48,326 bases of DNA from Candidatus Thermoflexus japonica (GTDB lineage Bacteria; Chloroflexota; Anaerolineae; Thermoflexales; Thermoflexaceae): contig BEHY01000014.1 in NCBI GenBank assembly GCA_002898735.1, forward strand, positions 1 to 48,326. The letters are read 5' to 3'. Numbering within the stretch: position 1 is the stretch's first letter; every line of letters begins with the position of its first letter. A program made the position numbers and the translations under genes. This document shows positions 23,860-33,109 of this stretch, piece after piece. The notes beneath the pieces were generated by a model. The model saw only the letters and a program-made list of their open reading frames with translations. It searched no databases and was not told where the DNA came from.

Positions 23860-25497
23860 GTGGATCAGAGACACGCAGGTGCTCAGAGAGGCGATCGCCT
23901 CGAATGGGGGGGAGGCCTGGTTCTCCTGCTCCTCCTCGGCTGGCCAGTCGCCTGCGCGGTGGCGTTCCCCCCGCCCGGGTGGCGGCTGGCCCGACCGTGG
24001 TATTACGGGGGAGATTTCTCCCAATACCTCTCCGCGATGCGGCAGGGCATGGCGGGAGCATGGATGATTGTGAATCGATTCTCTCCCGAGCTTCACCCCC
24101 CGGCCCTGCAGTATCTCCTTTACGTCCTTCTCGGGCACGTTGCCCGCTGGTTACAGGCCCCACCGGAAGCGCTCTACGGGATGGCGATGGGATTGGGGGT
24201 TCTCCTCCTCTGGAGGAGCCTGAACCGATTTTTCACCCGGGTCCTCACCGCACCAGCCCTGCGATCCCTCGCCCTTGCGCTGGTCTTCTCCACCGGTCCG
24301 GCCTGGATCCTCCCCCTGGGGCTTTCTCTCCTCCGGCGGCCCTCCCCCTGGGGGACGGCCGCCCTGGATGCGGCCACCCGCATTGAACATAACACTTTCC
24401 TGGCCCTGATGGCGCCCCCTCATCTGACGCTCGCCCTGGCGGTGCTGCTTGAAGCTCTACTTGCCCTCAGCGAGCCCATCGCCCGAGCCCCTCGTCGATG
24501 GATGATCCGGACGATCCTCGCGCTGAGCGCCCTGGCTTTCCTCAATCCGTTTAGCCTGCCCACTTTTCTTATGCTGCTTGGCCTTCGAACCTTCCTGGGG
24601 CTATGGGAAAGCCGCCCGGTGGCCCTCCTCGGCGGGATCCAGGCCCTCGTCCTCGGCCTTCTATCGGTCCCCCTGGTGGCTTATCAGGTGGCGACCTTCC
24701 AGCGCGATCCGTTCTGGGGTGTCACCTACGGCCTGCAGAACCTCCAGCCCGCCTATCCGCTTCCCCTCACCCTGGCCGCCCTCGGCCTGCTGGGGATCCT
24801 GGGCCTCGCCGGAGCCGTTCGGGTCTGGATCCCGGGGGTCGAAGCCTCGGGCTTCCGGGATCGGTTCCTGAGCATGGCGGCGATCGGGCTGCTGGCGATA
24901 GCGTTCCTGCCCTTCCCCTACGCTCGCCGTTTCGCTTACGGGCTGGGGCCAGTGCTGGCTGCCCGGGCGGCGCCGATCGCCGCCCGGCTCCTCGCCCATC
25001 CATCCTGGAAGGTCTGGGGAAGCACCCCATGGCGCCGCGTGATCCGCGGCGTGACCATCGGGATCCTCCTCTACAGCCAGAACGCCTTTCTCTATGCGGT
25101 GTACACCCTGTCCTTCCTCGGAAGCGGGCCCTTCCCCCGTGCCGTTTTCGAGCCGATCGCTGCCTTTGAGGCAGCCGCATGGCTGCGCGCCCAGGGGCCC
25201 GGGGTGGTGGTGCTGGCCTGTGAGGACGACGGGAATTTCCTCGCGGGCCATATCGAGGGTCGGGTGGTCCTCGGACATCCGGGGGCGACCTTTGAGGTGG
25301 CGCGCAAGCGCGAAGAGGTGGCCGCCTTCTTCGGAGGCCTCCTCTCTCCGACCGAACAGGCTGCGCTGCTTCAACGCTATCGGGTCACCCACCTGTATGA
25401 GCGGGAAGATCGTCCGTGTTATCGGAAGCGCCCGGCAGGGACTCCGGTGTTCCAGCGCCCGCCGGTGTTCGTTTTTCGGGCGGAGGGGGTTCCATGA
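23860..25497 (+). CDS. Predicted GT-C type membrane protein, family not recognised
   Basis: The 545-residue protein has one N-terminal membrane segment (about 18-36), an extracytoplasmic loop with YYGGDFSQYLSAMRQG, then about ten hydrophobic segments and a C-terminal soluble domain of about 120 residues (VVVLACEDDGNFLAGHIEGR). The acidic residue in the first loop and the hydrophobic layout resemble GT-C glycosyltransferases that use polyprenyl-phosphate sugars, but I cannot assign a CAZy family. The start is a GTG at 23860 with only weak upstream purines. Its stop overlaps the next gene's ATG (ATGA), so it opens the GT-C cluster. Confidence 0.6.
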   Translation: MDQRHAGAQRGDRLEWGGGLVLLLLLGWPVACAVAFPPPGWRLARPWYYGGDFSQYLSAMRQGMAGAWMIVNRFSPELHPPALQYLLYVLLGHVARWLQAPPEALYGMAMGLGVLLLWRSLNRFFTRVLTAPALRSLALALVFSTGPAWILPLGLSLLRRPSPWGTAALDAATRIEHNTFLALMAPPHLTLALAVLLEALLALSEPIARAPRRWMIRTILALSALAFLNPFSLPTFLMLLGLRTFLGLWESRPVALLGGIQALVLGLLSVPLVAYQVATFQRDPFWGVTYGLQNLQPAYPLPLTLAALGLLGILGLAGAVRVWIPGVEASGFRDRFLSMAAIGLLAIAFLPFPYARRFAYGLGPVLAARAAPIAARLLAHPSWKVWGSTPWRRVIRGVTIGILLYSQNAFLYAVYTLSFLGSGPFPRAVFEPIAAFEAAAWLRAQGPGVVVLACEDDGNFLAGHIEGRVVLGHPGATFEVARKREEVAAFFGGLLSPTEQAALLQRYRVTHLYEREDRPCYRKRPAGTPVFQRPPVFVFRAEGVP

Positions 25498-26633
25498 TCG
25501 GCATCTGGGCGCTGCTGCTGATCCTGACCCGCATCGAGGCGGCGTGGCTCTCGCCGCTGCGGCCGCTCACCCCGCTGGAGCGCGCGCTGCCGGCCTGGCC
25601 GCCGACCTCCCCGCTTCCCCTCTGGCTGGAGCGGGTCCTGATCGCGCCCTGGGCCCGGTGGGACGCCCACTGGTATGCCCGGATCGCGACGGCGGGCTAT
25701 CGGGCGGGAGACGGCACCACCCAGTTCTATCCCCTTTACCCGCTGCTGGCCATGCCGTTGATCCGGCTCGGCCTCCCCCCGATGGCCGCCCTCACGCTGA
25801 TCAGCCTCGCCGCCGGCCTGGGAGCGGTCCTGCTCCTCGAGCGCCTGGCCCGCCGGGAAATGGATCCGGTTCGGGCGCGGCAGACGACGCTGGCCTTCGT
25901 GCTGTTCCCCACCGGCTTCCTGCTCTTCGCGCCGTATACCGAAGCCCTTTTCCTGCTTCTCGCCATCGGGAGCCTCGGGGCGGCCCGGGGGAGGCGCTGG
26001 GGCCTCGCCGGCCTCCTCGCTGCCCTGGCGGCCCTCACACGCCCTCAGGGGATCTTTCTCCTCCTTCCCCTCGCATGGCTCCTCCGGCGGACGGGGGGCG
26101 GATTCCGGAATGGGGGGTTCCTGCTCCTGCCCCCCCTGGCCCTGGGGGGATGGTCCCTGGTTCGGATCGCGGGGATCGACGGCCTTCCCGCGACCGGACA
26201 TGGCTTCAACGCGTATCTCTACGCCCTGCTCTTCTCCCCCCATGCGAATCAGGTGGTCACCGTCCAGGCCTTCCTCTGGCCGTGGGAGGCGATGGGGCGG
26301 GCGATCGGGAAGCTTCTACGGCAGCCGGATGTGGATCTGATCGTGAACCTGATCCTGGCCGCGTGGTTTCTGATTCTGATGATCCGGGCGTGGCGGTGGA
26401 TGGACCGCGGGGAACAGCTCTACACCCTGGCCGTGGCCCTCTCGGCCTTCAGCTACCATACCGGCCCGGTGCATCCCTACATGGGGCTGCCCCGCCACCT
26501 CTGGATCGCCTTCCCCGTGTTCCTGGCCCTGGGGCGCACCCATTCTCGCCGGCTGAGCGCGCTGCCGGCCCTTCAGGCGCCTGGGTTCTTTTTTGTCATC
26601 ATCCCTTACATCCTTGAGGCATGGGTTCCATAA
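25494..26633 (+). CDS. PIG-V/Gpi18-like mannosyltransferase
   Basis: The 379-residue polytopic protein has the PIG-V hallmark RWDAHWYARIATAGY in the first extracytoplasmic loop, then QFYPLYPLLAMPL and a FVLFPTGFLLFAPYTEALF segment typical of the family. Eukaryotic PIG-V adds the second mannose of GPI anchors; bacterial homologs are predicted to transfer mannose from polyprenyl-phosphate-mannose to an exported acceptor. ATG at 25494 overlaps the previous stop by 4 bp; its own TAA overlaps the next ATG (TAATG). It is therefore tightly coupled on both sides in the GT-C operon. Confidence 0.8.
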   Translation: MIGIWALLLILTRIEAAWLSPLRPLTPLERALPAWPPTSPLPLWLERVLIAPWARWDAHWYARIATAGYRAGDGTTQFYPLYPLLAMPLIRLGLPPMAALTLISLAAGLGAVLLLERLARREMDPVRARQTTLAFVLFPTGFLLFAPYTEALFLLLAIGSLGAARGRRWGLAGLLAALAALTRPQGIFLLLPLAWLLRRTGGGFRNGGFLLLPPLALGGWSLVRIAGIDGLPATGHGFNAYLYALLFSPHANQVVTVQAFLWPWEAMGRAIGKLLRQPDVDLIVNLILAAWFLILMIRAWRWMDRGEQLYTLAVALSAFSYHTGPVHPYMGLPRHLWIAFPVFLALGRTHSRRLSALPALQAPGFFFVIIPYILEAWVP

Positions 26634-27862
26634 TGCGACTGTCAACCCTGAGCAGGATCCCACAAATATCCCGGCTGGTTTTCGCTGTGCACCTGGGCCT
26701 CGCCCTGGGATACATCGGGCTGGTCCTGATGGCCTTCGCGCGGGGGGAGACCTGGCGAGCGGATTTCACCGCCCACTACACCGGCGCCCGCATGGTGTGG
26801 GAGGGCCAGGGGGCCATGCTGTATAACCTGAAGGCCCAGGCTCAGCGTCAGCGGGAGATCCTCGGCGGGCGCTACCTTTACGATGGCCTGCTTCCCTATC
26901 ATCACCCTCCCTTCGTCGCCCTGGCCCTGAGCCCGCTGGCCGCCATGTCGCTGCGGGATGCCTTCGCCCTGTGGGCCGTCCTCACCCTCCTGCTGTGGGT
27001 TGGGTTCCTGGGGGATCTGATCCGGTGGACCCGATCGTGGAGTGCGGCGGCCCGCGCCCTTACGGTGAGCGCTGTGGCGGCTCTTCCGGGTTTCCTTTTC
27101 TCATTCCTCCTTGGAACTTTCACGATCTGGACCCTGGTGGCCCTCTGGGCGTTCTACCGGGCGTTGCGGGAGGGGCGGGAGGGATGGGCAGGTCTCTTCC
27201 TGGCCCTGGCGAGCGCGCACCCCCAGGCGACGCTGTTCCCGGCCCTGGGGCTGATCTTCGCGCGGCGCTGGAAAGCCCTGGCCGTCTTTCTGGCCTCCGG
27301 CGTGTTGCTCATCGGGATCTCCGCGGCGGTCCTGGGGAGCGCGGTCTGGATCGAGTATCTCGCGGTGCTGGGGAGGGCCGCCATGGCCTTCGGGCGGCAG
27401 GGGATCGACCCGGAGGCGATGATCAACCTGAAGGGCCTCCTCGCCCGGCTGCTGGGGCCGACCCGCCATGCATGGGTCAACGGGCTCTCCGCCCTTGGGC
27501 TGGCCCTCGGGGTCCTCGCGATGGGGATGCTCTGGCGAAGGCCGTGGCGAGGGGAAGATGGGGACTTCGAGCGACGGCTCAGCGGGACCTTCGCGATGGG
27601 CCTGTTCCTCACCCCACATGCCAACCCTCAGGATGGGCTGCTCATCGCCCTCCCGGGGCTTCTCTTTTATCGCTTTCTTCAGGCCGCCCCTGAAGGAGGC
27701 ACCCGAACGGGACGGACCTTTGAGCGCGTCGCTGTGATTTTCCCGATGCTGTGGCTGGCGGAGCGATTTGCCCTGGGCTCCAACGAGAGTGTCCCTCTGG
27801 GAACCATCGCCTTAATCGCCGCCGCGTTCTGGATGGGATCGCTGAGGAGAGAACGGCTGTGA
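26633..27862 (+). CDS. GT87-like (DUF2029) membrane glycosyltransferase 1
   Basis: The 409-residue polytopic protein has the GT87 first-loop motif ADFTAHYTGARMVWEGQG, with an Asp equivalent to the catalytic Asp in mycobacterial PimE, followed by YHHPPFVALALSPLA and a ASAHPQATLFPALGL segment where other members have KPQ. GT87 enzymes transfer mannose or related sugars from polyprenyl phosphates on the outer face of the membrane. The ATG at 26633 shares a base with the previous stop (TAATG), and its TGA overlaps the next GTG. No acceptor can be inferred. Confidence 0.8.
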   Translation: MRLSTLSRIPQISRLVFAVHLGLALGYIGLVLMAFARGETWRADFTAHYTGARMVWEGQGAMLYNLKAQAQRQREILGGRYLYDGLLPYHHPPFVALALSPLAAMSLRDAFALWAVLTLLLWVGFLGDLIRWTRSWSAAARALTVSAVAALPGFLFSFLLGTFTIWTLVALWAFYRALREGREGWAGLFLALASAHPQATLFPALGLIFARRWKALAVFLASGVLLIGISAAVLGSAVWIEYLAVLGRAAMAFGRQGIDPEAMINLKGLLARLLGPTRHAWVNGLSALGLALGVLAMGMLWRRPWRGEDGDFERRLSGTFAMGLFLTPHANPQDGLLIALPGLLFYRFLQAAPEGGTRTGRTFERVAVIFPMLWLAERFALGSNESVPLGTIALIAAAFWMGSLRRERL

Positions 27863-29094
27863 AAGGTAAGGCATTGAACCTGATCCTCTTCGCTCTGGCC
27901 CTCCTGGAGGCCCTCTATTTTTTGGGGGGCCTGCATCTGGCCGGTCTCTTCCCGCTCATCGGGGCCGACTTCCGGGCCCTCTACGCCGCCGCTCAGGCGG
28001 CGCGGGCATACGGTTTCGCCGCCATCTATGACCCGGCGCGCACCTTCCCCTTCCAGCAAGCCCTCTGCCGGATGGCCGATCCACAGGCCCCATGCGTGTT
28101 CATCCCGATGGTGTTCCTGCCAGCTTTCGTTCTGCCCATCCTTCCGTTCACCTTCCTCCCCCCCGCTGTGGCCTTCGCCCTCGGGTCCGGGATGAGCTTC
28201 CTCCTGATCTTCCTGGCCCTTCGGCCCTTCCTGCGGCCCTTTCCCCCACCGGAGCGCCGGCGGCTCCTGGCCATGATGGGCATGTCTTATCCTGTTTTCA
28301 CGAATCTCCTCTGGGGTCAGATCAATGCATGGCTGCTGCTCAGCGTCGCCCGCTTCCAGATCCACCGGGAAGCCCGCGCGGATCTCCGCAGCGGGCTCTG
28401 GCTGGGGGGCCTCCTGTTGAAGCCCCAGATGCTGATCCTGCTGCTGCCGGGGCTGGCGATCGCGGGCCAGTGGGCCGCCCTCGCAGGCTTCGGGATCTCC
28501 GCGGGTTTCGTCCTGGCCCTCTCCCTCGCGTTGAGCGGCCCGGAAGGGTTATGGGGATGGTGGGGATGGATCAGCGGGTTCGCCCGGCCCCATCCCGCCC
28601 TGGCTCCTGCCGTGGTGGGGGCAGAAACGATGATGAACTGGCGGGGTCTCGGCGTATGGCTCCAGGGAACCCTGCCGGCCTGGATCCTCTGGCCCGGAAT
28701 TGCGGCTGCGATGATCCTGACCGCCATCCCGGCGTTGATCGCCTGGCGGAAGGCCGGGAAAGAAGAAGCGGGGGAGGATGACCGGCGGATGCTGGCCACC
28801 TGGACGGCCACCTTCGCCGTTTCCTGGCATGCCCATCCGCATACCGCGATGATCCTGATGCCCTCCCTTCTGCGCGCGATCCAGCGGGGGATCCTGCCCC
28901 GGGGCCTGTGGCTCTCGTGGGGGTTGATCCCGGCCGCCCTGCCCTTTCTGGTGATCCTCCTGGACGCCCTTCGGGTTCCGATGCCGGAGGGCGGGGTGGT
29001 CAGCTTCCTGGCGGGGCGAACGTTCCTGGTGCTTCATCTCGCCATGTATGGATGGGCGATCCGGCCGCTCCTTTCAACCCGGAGGCAGCGATGA
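27859..29094 (+). CDS. GT87-like membrane glycosyltransferase 2
   Basis: The 411-residue protein has many hydrophobic segments and the first-loop motif GADFRALYAAAQAARAYG followed by AIYDPARTFPFQQAL. A cytoplasmic-face KP motif appears in LLLKPQMLILLLPGL. The start is GTG at 27859, overlapping the previous stop (GTGA), so it is translationally coupled to GT87-like gene 1. The hydrophilic EEAGEDDRR loop in the C-terminal half is private to this copy. Function predicted as for the family; donor and acceptor unknown. Confidence 0.78.
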   Translation: MKGKALNLILFALALLEALYFLGGLHLAGLFPLIGADFRALYAAAQAARAYGFAAIYDPARTFPFQQALCRMADPQAPCVFIPMVFLPAFVLPILPFTFLPPAVAFALGSGMSFLLIFLALRPFLRPFPPPERRRLLAMMGMSYPVFTNLLWGQINAWLLLSVARFQIHREARADLRSGLWLGGLLLKPQMLILLLPGLAIAGQWAALAGFGISAGFVLALSLALSGPEGLWGWWGWISGFARPHPALAPAVVGAETMMNWRGLGVWLQGTLPAWILWPGIAAAMILTAIPALIAWRKAGKEEAGEDDRRMLATWTATFAVSWHAHPHTAMILMPSLLRAIQRGILPRGLWLSWGLIPAALPFLVILLDALRVPMPEGGVVSFLAGRTFLVLHLAMYGWAIRPLLSTRRQR

Positions 29095-29182
29095 GCGTTC
29101 CGACCTTATATGAGGGATGTGGCGTGGAGATCCTGCGTCTGACGTGCACCGCATCCTGGAGCGACGCGAGGGGGATCGCCCG

Positions 29183-30403
29183 GTGAACCGGAAACGCCTG
29201 CGCGTGTATCCGTGGCTGATCGGCGCCGCCCTGTGGGGGGTATGGGCCGGGGAGATCCTCACGCGCCGGGGCTGGCAGGGGGGCCTGGGCCCGATCCTGG
29301 GGAGCGATTTCGTCACCCTCTATGGCGCGGGGCTCCTTTACCGTTCCCATCCGGCACGCCTGTATGATCCGGAGGCCCAGGCGCAAATCCAGGCCGCCCT
29401 GATCGCGCCAACTCCTTATCCGGGCCTGAACCCGTTCATCAGCCCGCCCTATGTGGCTATGGCCTGCAGCCTCCTCACGACCATGCCCCTGCCCATCGCC
29501 TTCGCCCTGTGGAACGGGCTCACCCTGGCGTGGGTGTTGCACGCCGCCGCGGGGCTCCGAAGGCTTCTTCCGGAGGACATGCGTCGAGCGGCTCGCTCCT
29601 TCCCACCGATCTCCGTCCTCCTGCTTTCCTTCTTCCCCTTTGTGGCCGGATGGCGGGTGGGTCAAAACCACGGGCTCACCCTCTGGCTGGCCACCTATCT
29701 GCTGATCAGCAGCCAGGCCCGGCGGCCAGGCCTCGCCGGCCTGCTTGCAGGGCTGATGCTTTACAAGCCGCAGTTCGTCCTCGGGTTTCTCATCCTCTGG
29801 ATCACCTGGAAGGAATGGCGGGCCCTGGCCGCTTTCGGGGCGATCGCCCTCCTGTGGCCCGGCCTCAGCCTCCTGACCGGAGGCGGTTCACTTTATGGGG
29901 AATATCTATCCCGGAGCGCCTTCCTGCTCTCGCTCCCGTGGGTGGAGGGCTTCCCCGCCTTCGCCCTCGTCACGCCGTATGGCCTGCTCGCGACGCTGCT
30001 GCCCCCCAGCGCCCGCCCGGCCCTGCAAGCGGCTTCCGCCCTCGGGCTCCTGTTGCTGGGGTTTGGGCTCGCCCGCATCGCCGCTTCCCTGCGAAACCAG
30101 CCCTGGGAACGACAGGCCCCCGCCTGGATGCTGGCCATCCTCTACCCGCTGCTCGTCTTTCCATATGCGCTGCTGCATGATCTGGTGCTGCTCGCGCCTG
30201 TCCTGACGCTCTGGGCTGCGGGAGGTCCATCCCGCCGGCTGCTTCGAACGGCCGTCGGGGTTTACATGGGCGCGCTGGTCTTCTCCTTCCTCGGCGCCCT
30301 CACCCGCCTCGCCCTCCCTGCGCTGCTCCCTACAGGGGTGCTGATCGCGATGGCTCGGGAGGGCATGCTTTCGATCCGCCCGCATAGGGATCCTGCCCAA
30401 TGA
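29183..30403 (+). CDS. GT87-like membrane glycosyltransferase 3
   Basis: The 406-residue protein shows LGSDFVTLYGAGLLYRSHPA followed by RLYDPEAQAQIQAAL, and LMLYKPQFVLGFLILW, the Asp-loop and KPQ motifs shared by the cluster. I choose the GTG at 29183 because the hydrophobic start (LRVYPWLIGAALWGVW) follows directly; the in-frame ATG at 29117 would add 22 residues unlike the paralogs. Its sequence is closest to the gene at 31737 (both have the RLYDPEAQ motif), so these two form a paralog pair. Confidence 0.78.
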   Translation: MNRKRLRVYPWLIGAALWGVWAGEILTRRGWQGGLGPILGSDFVTLYGAGLLYRSHPARLYDPEAQAQIQAALIAPTPYPGLNPFISPPYVAMACSLLTTMPLPIAFALWNGLTLAWVLHAAAGLRRLLPEDMRRAARSFPPISVLLLSFFPFVAGWRVGQNHGLTLWLATYLLISSQARRPGLAGLLAGLMLYKPQFVLGFLILWITWKEWRALAAFGAIALLWPGLSLLTGGGSLYGEYLSRSAFLLSLPWVEGFPAFALVTPYGLLATLLPPSARPALQAASALGLLLLGFGLARIAASLRNQPWERQAPAWMLAILYPLLVFPYALLHDLVLLAPVLTLWAAGGPSRRLLRTAVGVYMGALVFSFLGALTRLALPALLPTGVLIAMAREGMLSIRPHRDPAQ

Positions 30404-30477
30404 CTTGGCTCTCGAGCCCTCCGCATGTGATACTAAGCGGATGAGCATCCAGAATTCTAATTTCAGGGGTTCATCGC

Positions 30478-31647
30478 ATGAAAAGCCTTACAATACTTTT
30501 GAAGATCTATAGACAAATCCGGTGGCTTATCCTTATCGGGCTCATCTTTCTTCTGCTCAATTTAAGCATCCGGCATTGGATGACTCCTCAATTTCTATAT
30601 CAAGATGATTTTGTGGCTTATTGGAGCGCCGGTCATCTGCTGATATTGGGAGGTAATCCATACAACTCCAGCGAGCTGCTGCGCGTTGAACGGGAGAAGG
30701 CATGGAGGCCCTGGGAAGAAGCGCTGATGCTCTGGAATCCCCCATGGACGCTTGTCCTACTTCTTCCGTTCGGGTTCTTGCCCTATTCGGCCGCTCGCGT
30801 TCTCTGGTTTTTCCTTCAGATCGTCACAGTTGCGTGGAGTGCTCATATCCTATGGGCGCTCTACGGAGGGCCCTTTCGAAAATCGTTGATCGCATGGCTG
30901 CTGGCTTTTTCTTATGTACCCACCCTGGTCATGATCCGTTATGGCCAGAGCGCAATGTGGATCCTGTTAGGCCTGAGCGGGTTTCTCTATTTTGCTCAAC
31001 GCCGGCGCTGGACCGCCGCAGGGGTAGCGCTCTCCCTTACAACCATTAAACCCCAGGTGATCTATCTCATCCTCGTGGCTGCCGGCTTATGGATGATTCG
31101 AAATCGGAACTGGCGGTTCGGCTTCGGTTGGATTAGCCCCATTGTTCTAGCCACAGCGCTCGTTGCATTGATCAACCCAGCTATCCTGTATGCTTACTTG
31201 CAAACCATGAGGGAAGAATCCCCTGCGAGACTGGCTACCTTTACCCTGGGGGCATGGCTTCGCCTATCCCTCGGCATAGAATCCGAAATCGTGCAGTTCT
31301 TTCCCGTCCTCCTCGGACTGGCCGGAACTTTATGGTATCATCACTATCACCTACAGTGGAACTGGTCCAGGCAGCTTCCCCGGCTGACCATGTTCTCTTT
31401 GATCACTATGCCTTATGGATGGCTTTACGATTACACGGTGGCGCTAATTGCCATCCTCCCATCTGTGTTGACCATTCCCAAGCAACCGTCAAGAACCTTT
31501 CGCTGGGCTGCTTATGGATGCTATATCTTCTTAAACATCATGCCCGTTTTCAGCGTCCACCAGTTCCAGTATGCATGGATAGGTGTCGTGCAGTGGATCT
31601 GGTATGAATGGGTTTCGCGCATGACAGGCCAGCGGTATGTGCAATAA
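30478..31647 (+). CDS. GT87-like membrane glycosyltransferase 4, atypical AT-rich copy
   Basis: The 389-residue protein has QDDFVAYWSAGHLLILGGNP, EEALMLWNPPW and TTIKPQVIYLIL, the full motif set of its subgroup. Its closest relative in the window is the gene at 33110, which shares the IYRxIRW start and the GGNPY, MLWNPPW and LPY blocks. Base composition is unlike the neighbours: codons such as AAA, ATA, TTA and ATT are frequent, and the gene lacks the GC-rich wobble bias. This points to acquisition from a related but less GC-rich genome. The ATG at 30478 follows CAGGGG; the flanking gaps are non-overlapping (74 and 89 bp), unlike the coupled genes upstream, which fits later insertion. Confidence 0.8.
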   Translation: MKSLTILLKIYRQIRWLILIGLIFLLLNLSIRHWMTPQFLYQDDFVAYWSAGHLLILGGNPYNSSELLRVEREKAWRPWEEALMLWNPPWTLVLLLPFGFLPYSAARVLWFFLQIVTVAWSAHILWALYGGPFRKSLIAWLLAFSYVPTLVMIRYGQSAMWILLGLSGFLYFAQRRRWTAAGVALSLTTIKPQVIYLILVAAGLWMIRNRNWRFGFGWISPIVLATALVALINPAILYAYLQTMREESPARLATFTLGAWLRLSLGIESEIVQFFPVLLGLAGTLWYHHYHLQWNWSRQLPRLTMFSLITMPYGWLYDYTVALIAILPSVLTIPKQPSRTFRWAAYGCYIFLNIMPVFSVHQFQYAWIGVVQWIWYEWVSRMTGQRYVQ

Positions 31648-31736
31648 TTGGGATGGACCCGTATAGAAGCCAAGCGAAGATACGCTGTAGCCCCTCAGGA
31701 GTAAGAGTACGGATCCTCACCGGATGATAGCCTTCC

Positions 31737-32978
31737 GTGGATCGCTGGTTGACCCCTGTCCGAATGCGCTACGCCTTCATCGCCGGAGCGGCCCTGTGGG
31801 GAGGATGGCTCCTGAGCCTGCTCGGAGGTTCGGGGGGCCTGGACCTCGCCGGCCAGGTGATCGGGACGGATTATCTGCAGTTCTACGCCGCCGGGTGGAT
31901 GATCCGCCACGGACAGGCGGCCCGCCTCTACGATCCGGAGGCCCAGTTCGCCGCCGAGCGGGCGATCTTCGGGCCTTCCCTCCCGGCCTACCACGCCTTC
32001 CTGAACCCGCCCTTCCTCGCCCTTCTCTTCGTGCCGCTTTCCCTTCCACCTTACCCGCTCAGCTTCGCCATCTGGAGCGCCCTGCAGCTCCTGCTGCTCG
32101 CCCTCAGCCTTTACGCCCTCGGGTCTCCGGGCCCCTTCGGGAAGACCCTGGGATGGTCCCTGACCTTCCTCCCGGTGTTCGCCTCCGTCAGCTTCGGGCA
32201 GAACGGGCTCCTCAGCCTGGCCATCCTCACAGGGGTCTGGATCCTGTGGGAACGGAACCGGTGGATGGCCGCCGGCGCCGTCTCCGGCCTGCTGCTGTAT
32301 AAGCCCCACCTGCTCCTCGGGCTTCTGCTCCTGTGGGGAATGGAGGGTTCCCGCGGACGGCGCGCCCTGCTCGGGCTGTGCCTGACCGGGGTCGCGTTGC
32401 TGGCCCTCTCCGGGGCACTGCTGCCCGAGGCGACGGTGGCCTACGCGCGTTTTGCCGTGAACCTCTACCCGGACCTTCCCTCCTGGAAGGAGTTCCCGCT
32501 GTGGCACCTGCACAGCCCGCGGGGGTTCTGGCGGCTGCTGCTGCCGGGCCAGCCCCGCCTGGCCGACGCCCTCGCGCTCCTCTCCGCCCTCCTTGCGGCG
32601 GGGGCCGTTCTCCGGTTCTGGCGTTGCCATCGGGCGGACGCGCGGCGTTTCGCGGCCGCGGTGGCCCTCACGCTTTATCTGACGCCCCACGCCATGGTCT
32701 ACGACTGGGCCATCCTCCTGCTCCCGGCCGTCCTGCTCTGGGAACATGCTCCCGCCGCCCGCCCAATCCTGCGCGCCGCCTTCGCCCTGGTCTGGCTGGC
32801 CTTTTTCCCGGGGGCACCCCTCACCGCCCTGATGGTCCGCCGCCTCGGCTGGGGGATACAATGGACGCTGCCGGCCCTCGCCGCGGCCGGGCACCGGGTG
32901 ATATCTCAGCTGGATATTACGAATGTTCAGCCTGGACCAGAGGCAGGAGGACACCGAATTGGGCATACTTCAGATTGA
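31737..32978 (+). CDS. GT87-like membrane glycosyltransferase 5
   Basis: The 413-residue protein starts at a GTG (31737) and carries IGTDYLQFYAAGWMIRHGQAARLYDPEAQ across its first loop, FLNPPFLALLFVPLSLPP, and LLLYKPHLLLGLLLLW, as in the cluster. It pairs by sequence with the gene at 29183. The last 30 residues (VISQLDITNVQPGPEAGG) are hydrophilic, less GC-rich and unlike the ends of the paralogs, so the true C-terminus may have been altered by recombination. Outer-face transfer of a polyprenyl-linked sugar is the family expectation. Confidence 0.78.
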   Translation: MDRWLTPVRMRYAFIAGAALWGGWLLSLLGGSGGLDLAGQVIGTDYLQFYAAGWMIRHGQAARLYDPEAQFAAERAIFGPSLPAYHAFLNPPFLALLFVPLSLPPYPLSFAIWSALQLLLLALSLYALGSPGPFGKTLGWSLTFLPVFASVSFGQNGLLSLAILTGVWILWERNRWMAAGAVSGLLLYKPHLLLGLLLLWGMEGSRGRRALLGLCLTGVALLALSGALLPEATVAYARFAVNLYPDLPSWKEFPLWHLHSPRGFWRLLLPGQPRLADALALLSALLAAGAVLRFWRCHRADARRFAAAVALTLYLTPHAMVYDWAILLLPAVLLWEHAPAARPILRAAFALVWLAFFPGAPLTALMVRRLGWGIQWTLPALAAAGHRVISQLDITNVQPGPEAGGHRIGHTSD

Positions 32979-33109
32979 GATCAGGCGATCCGCTTCGTGA
33001 GCAGAGATTTCACAAAGCCGCTTATCCCTCGAGACCATGAGGGCATTTCGCACTACTCCGGCGCAACATGGAGATGATACCCCTAATGGGATACCGAGGG
33101 AGTTCCGGG

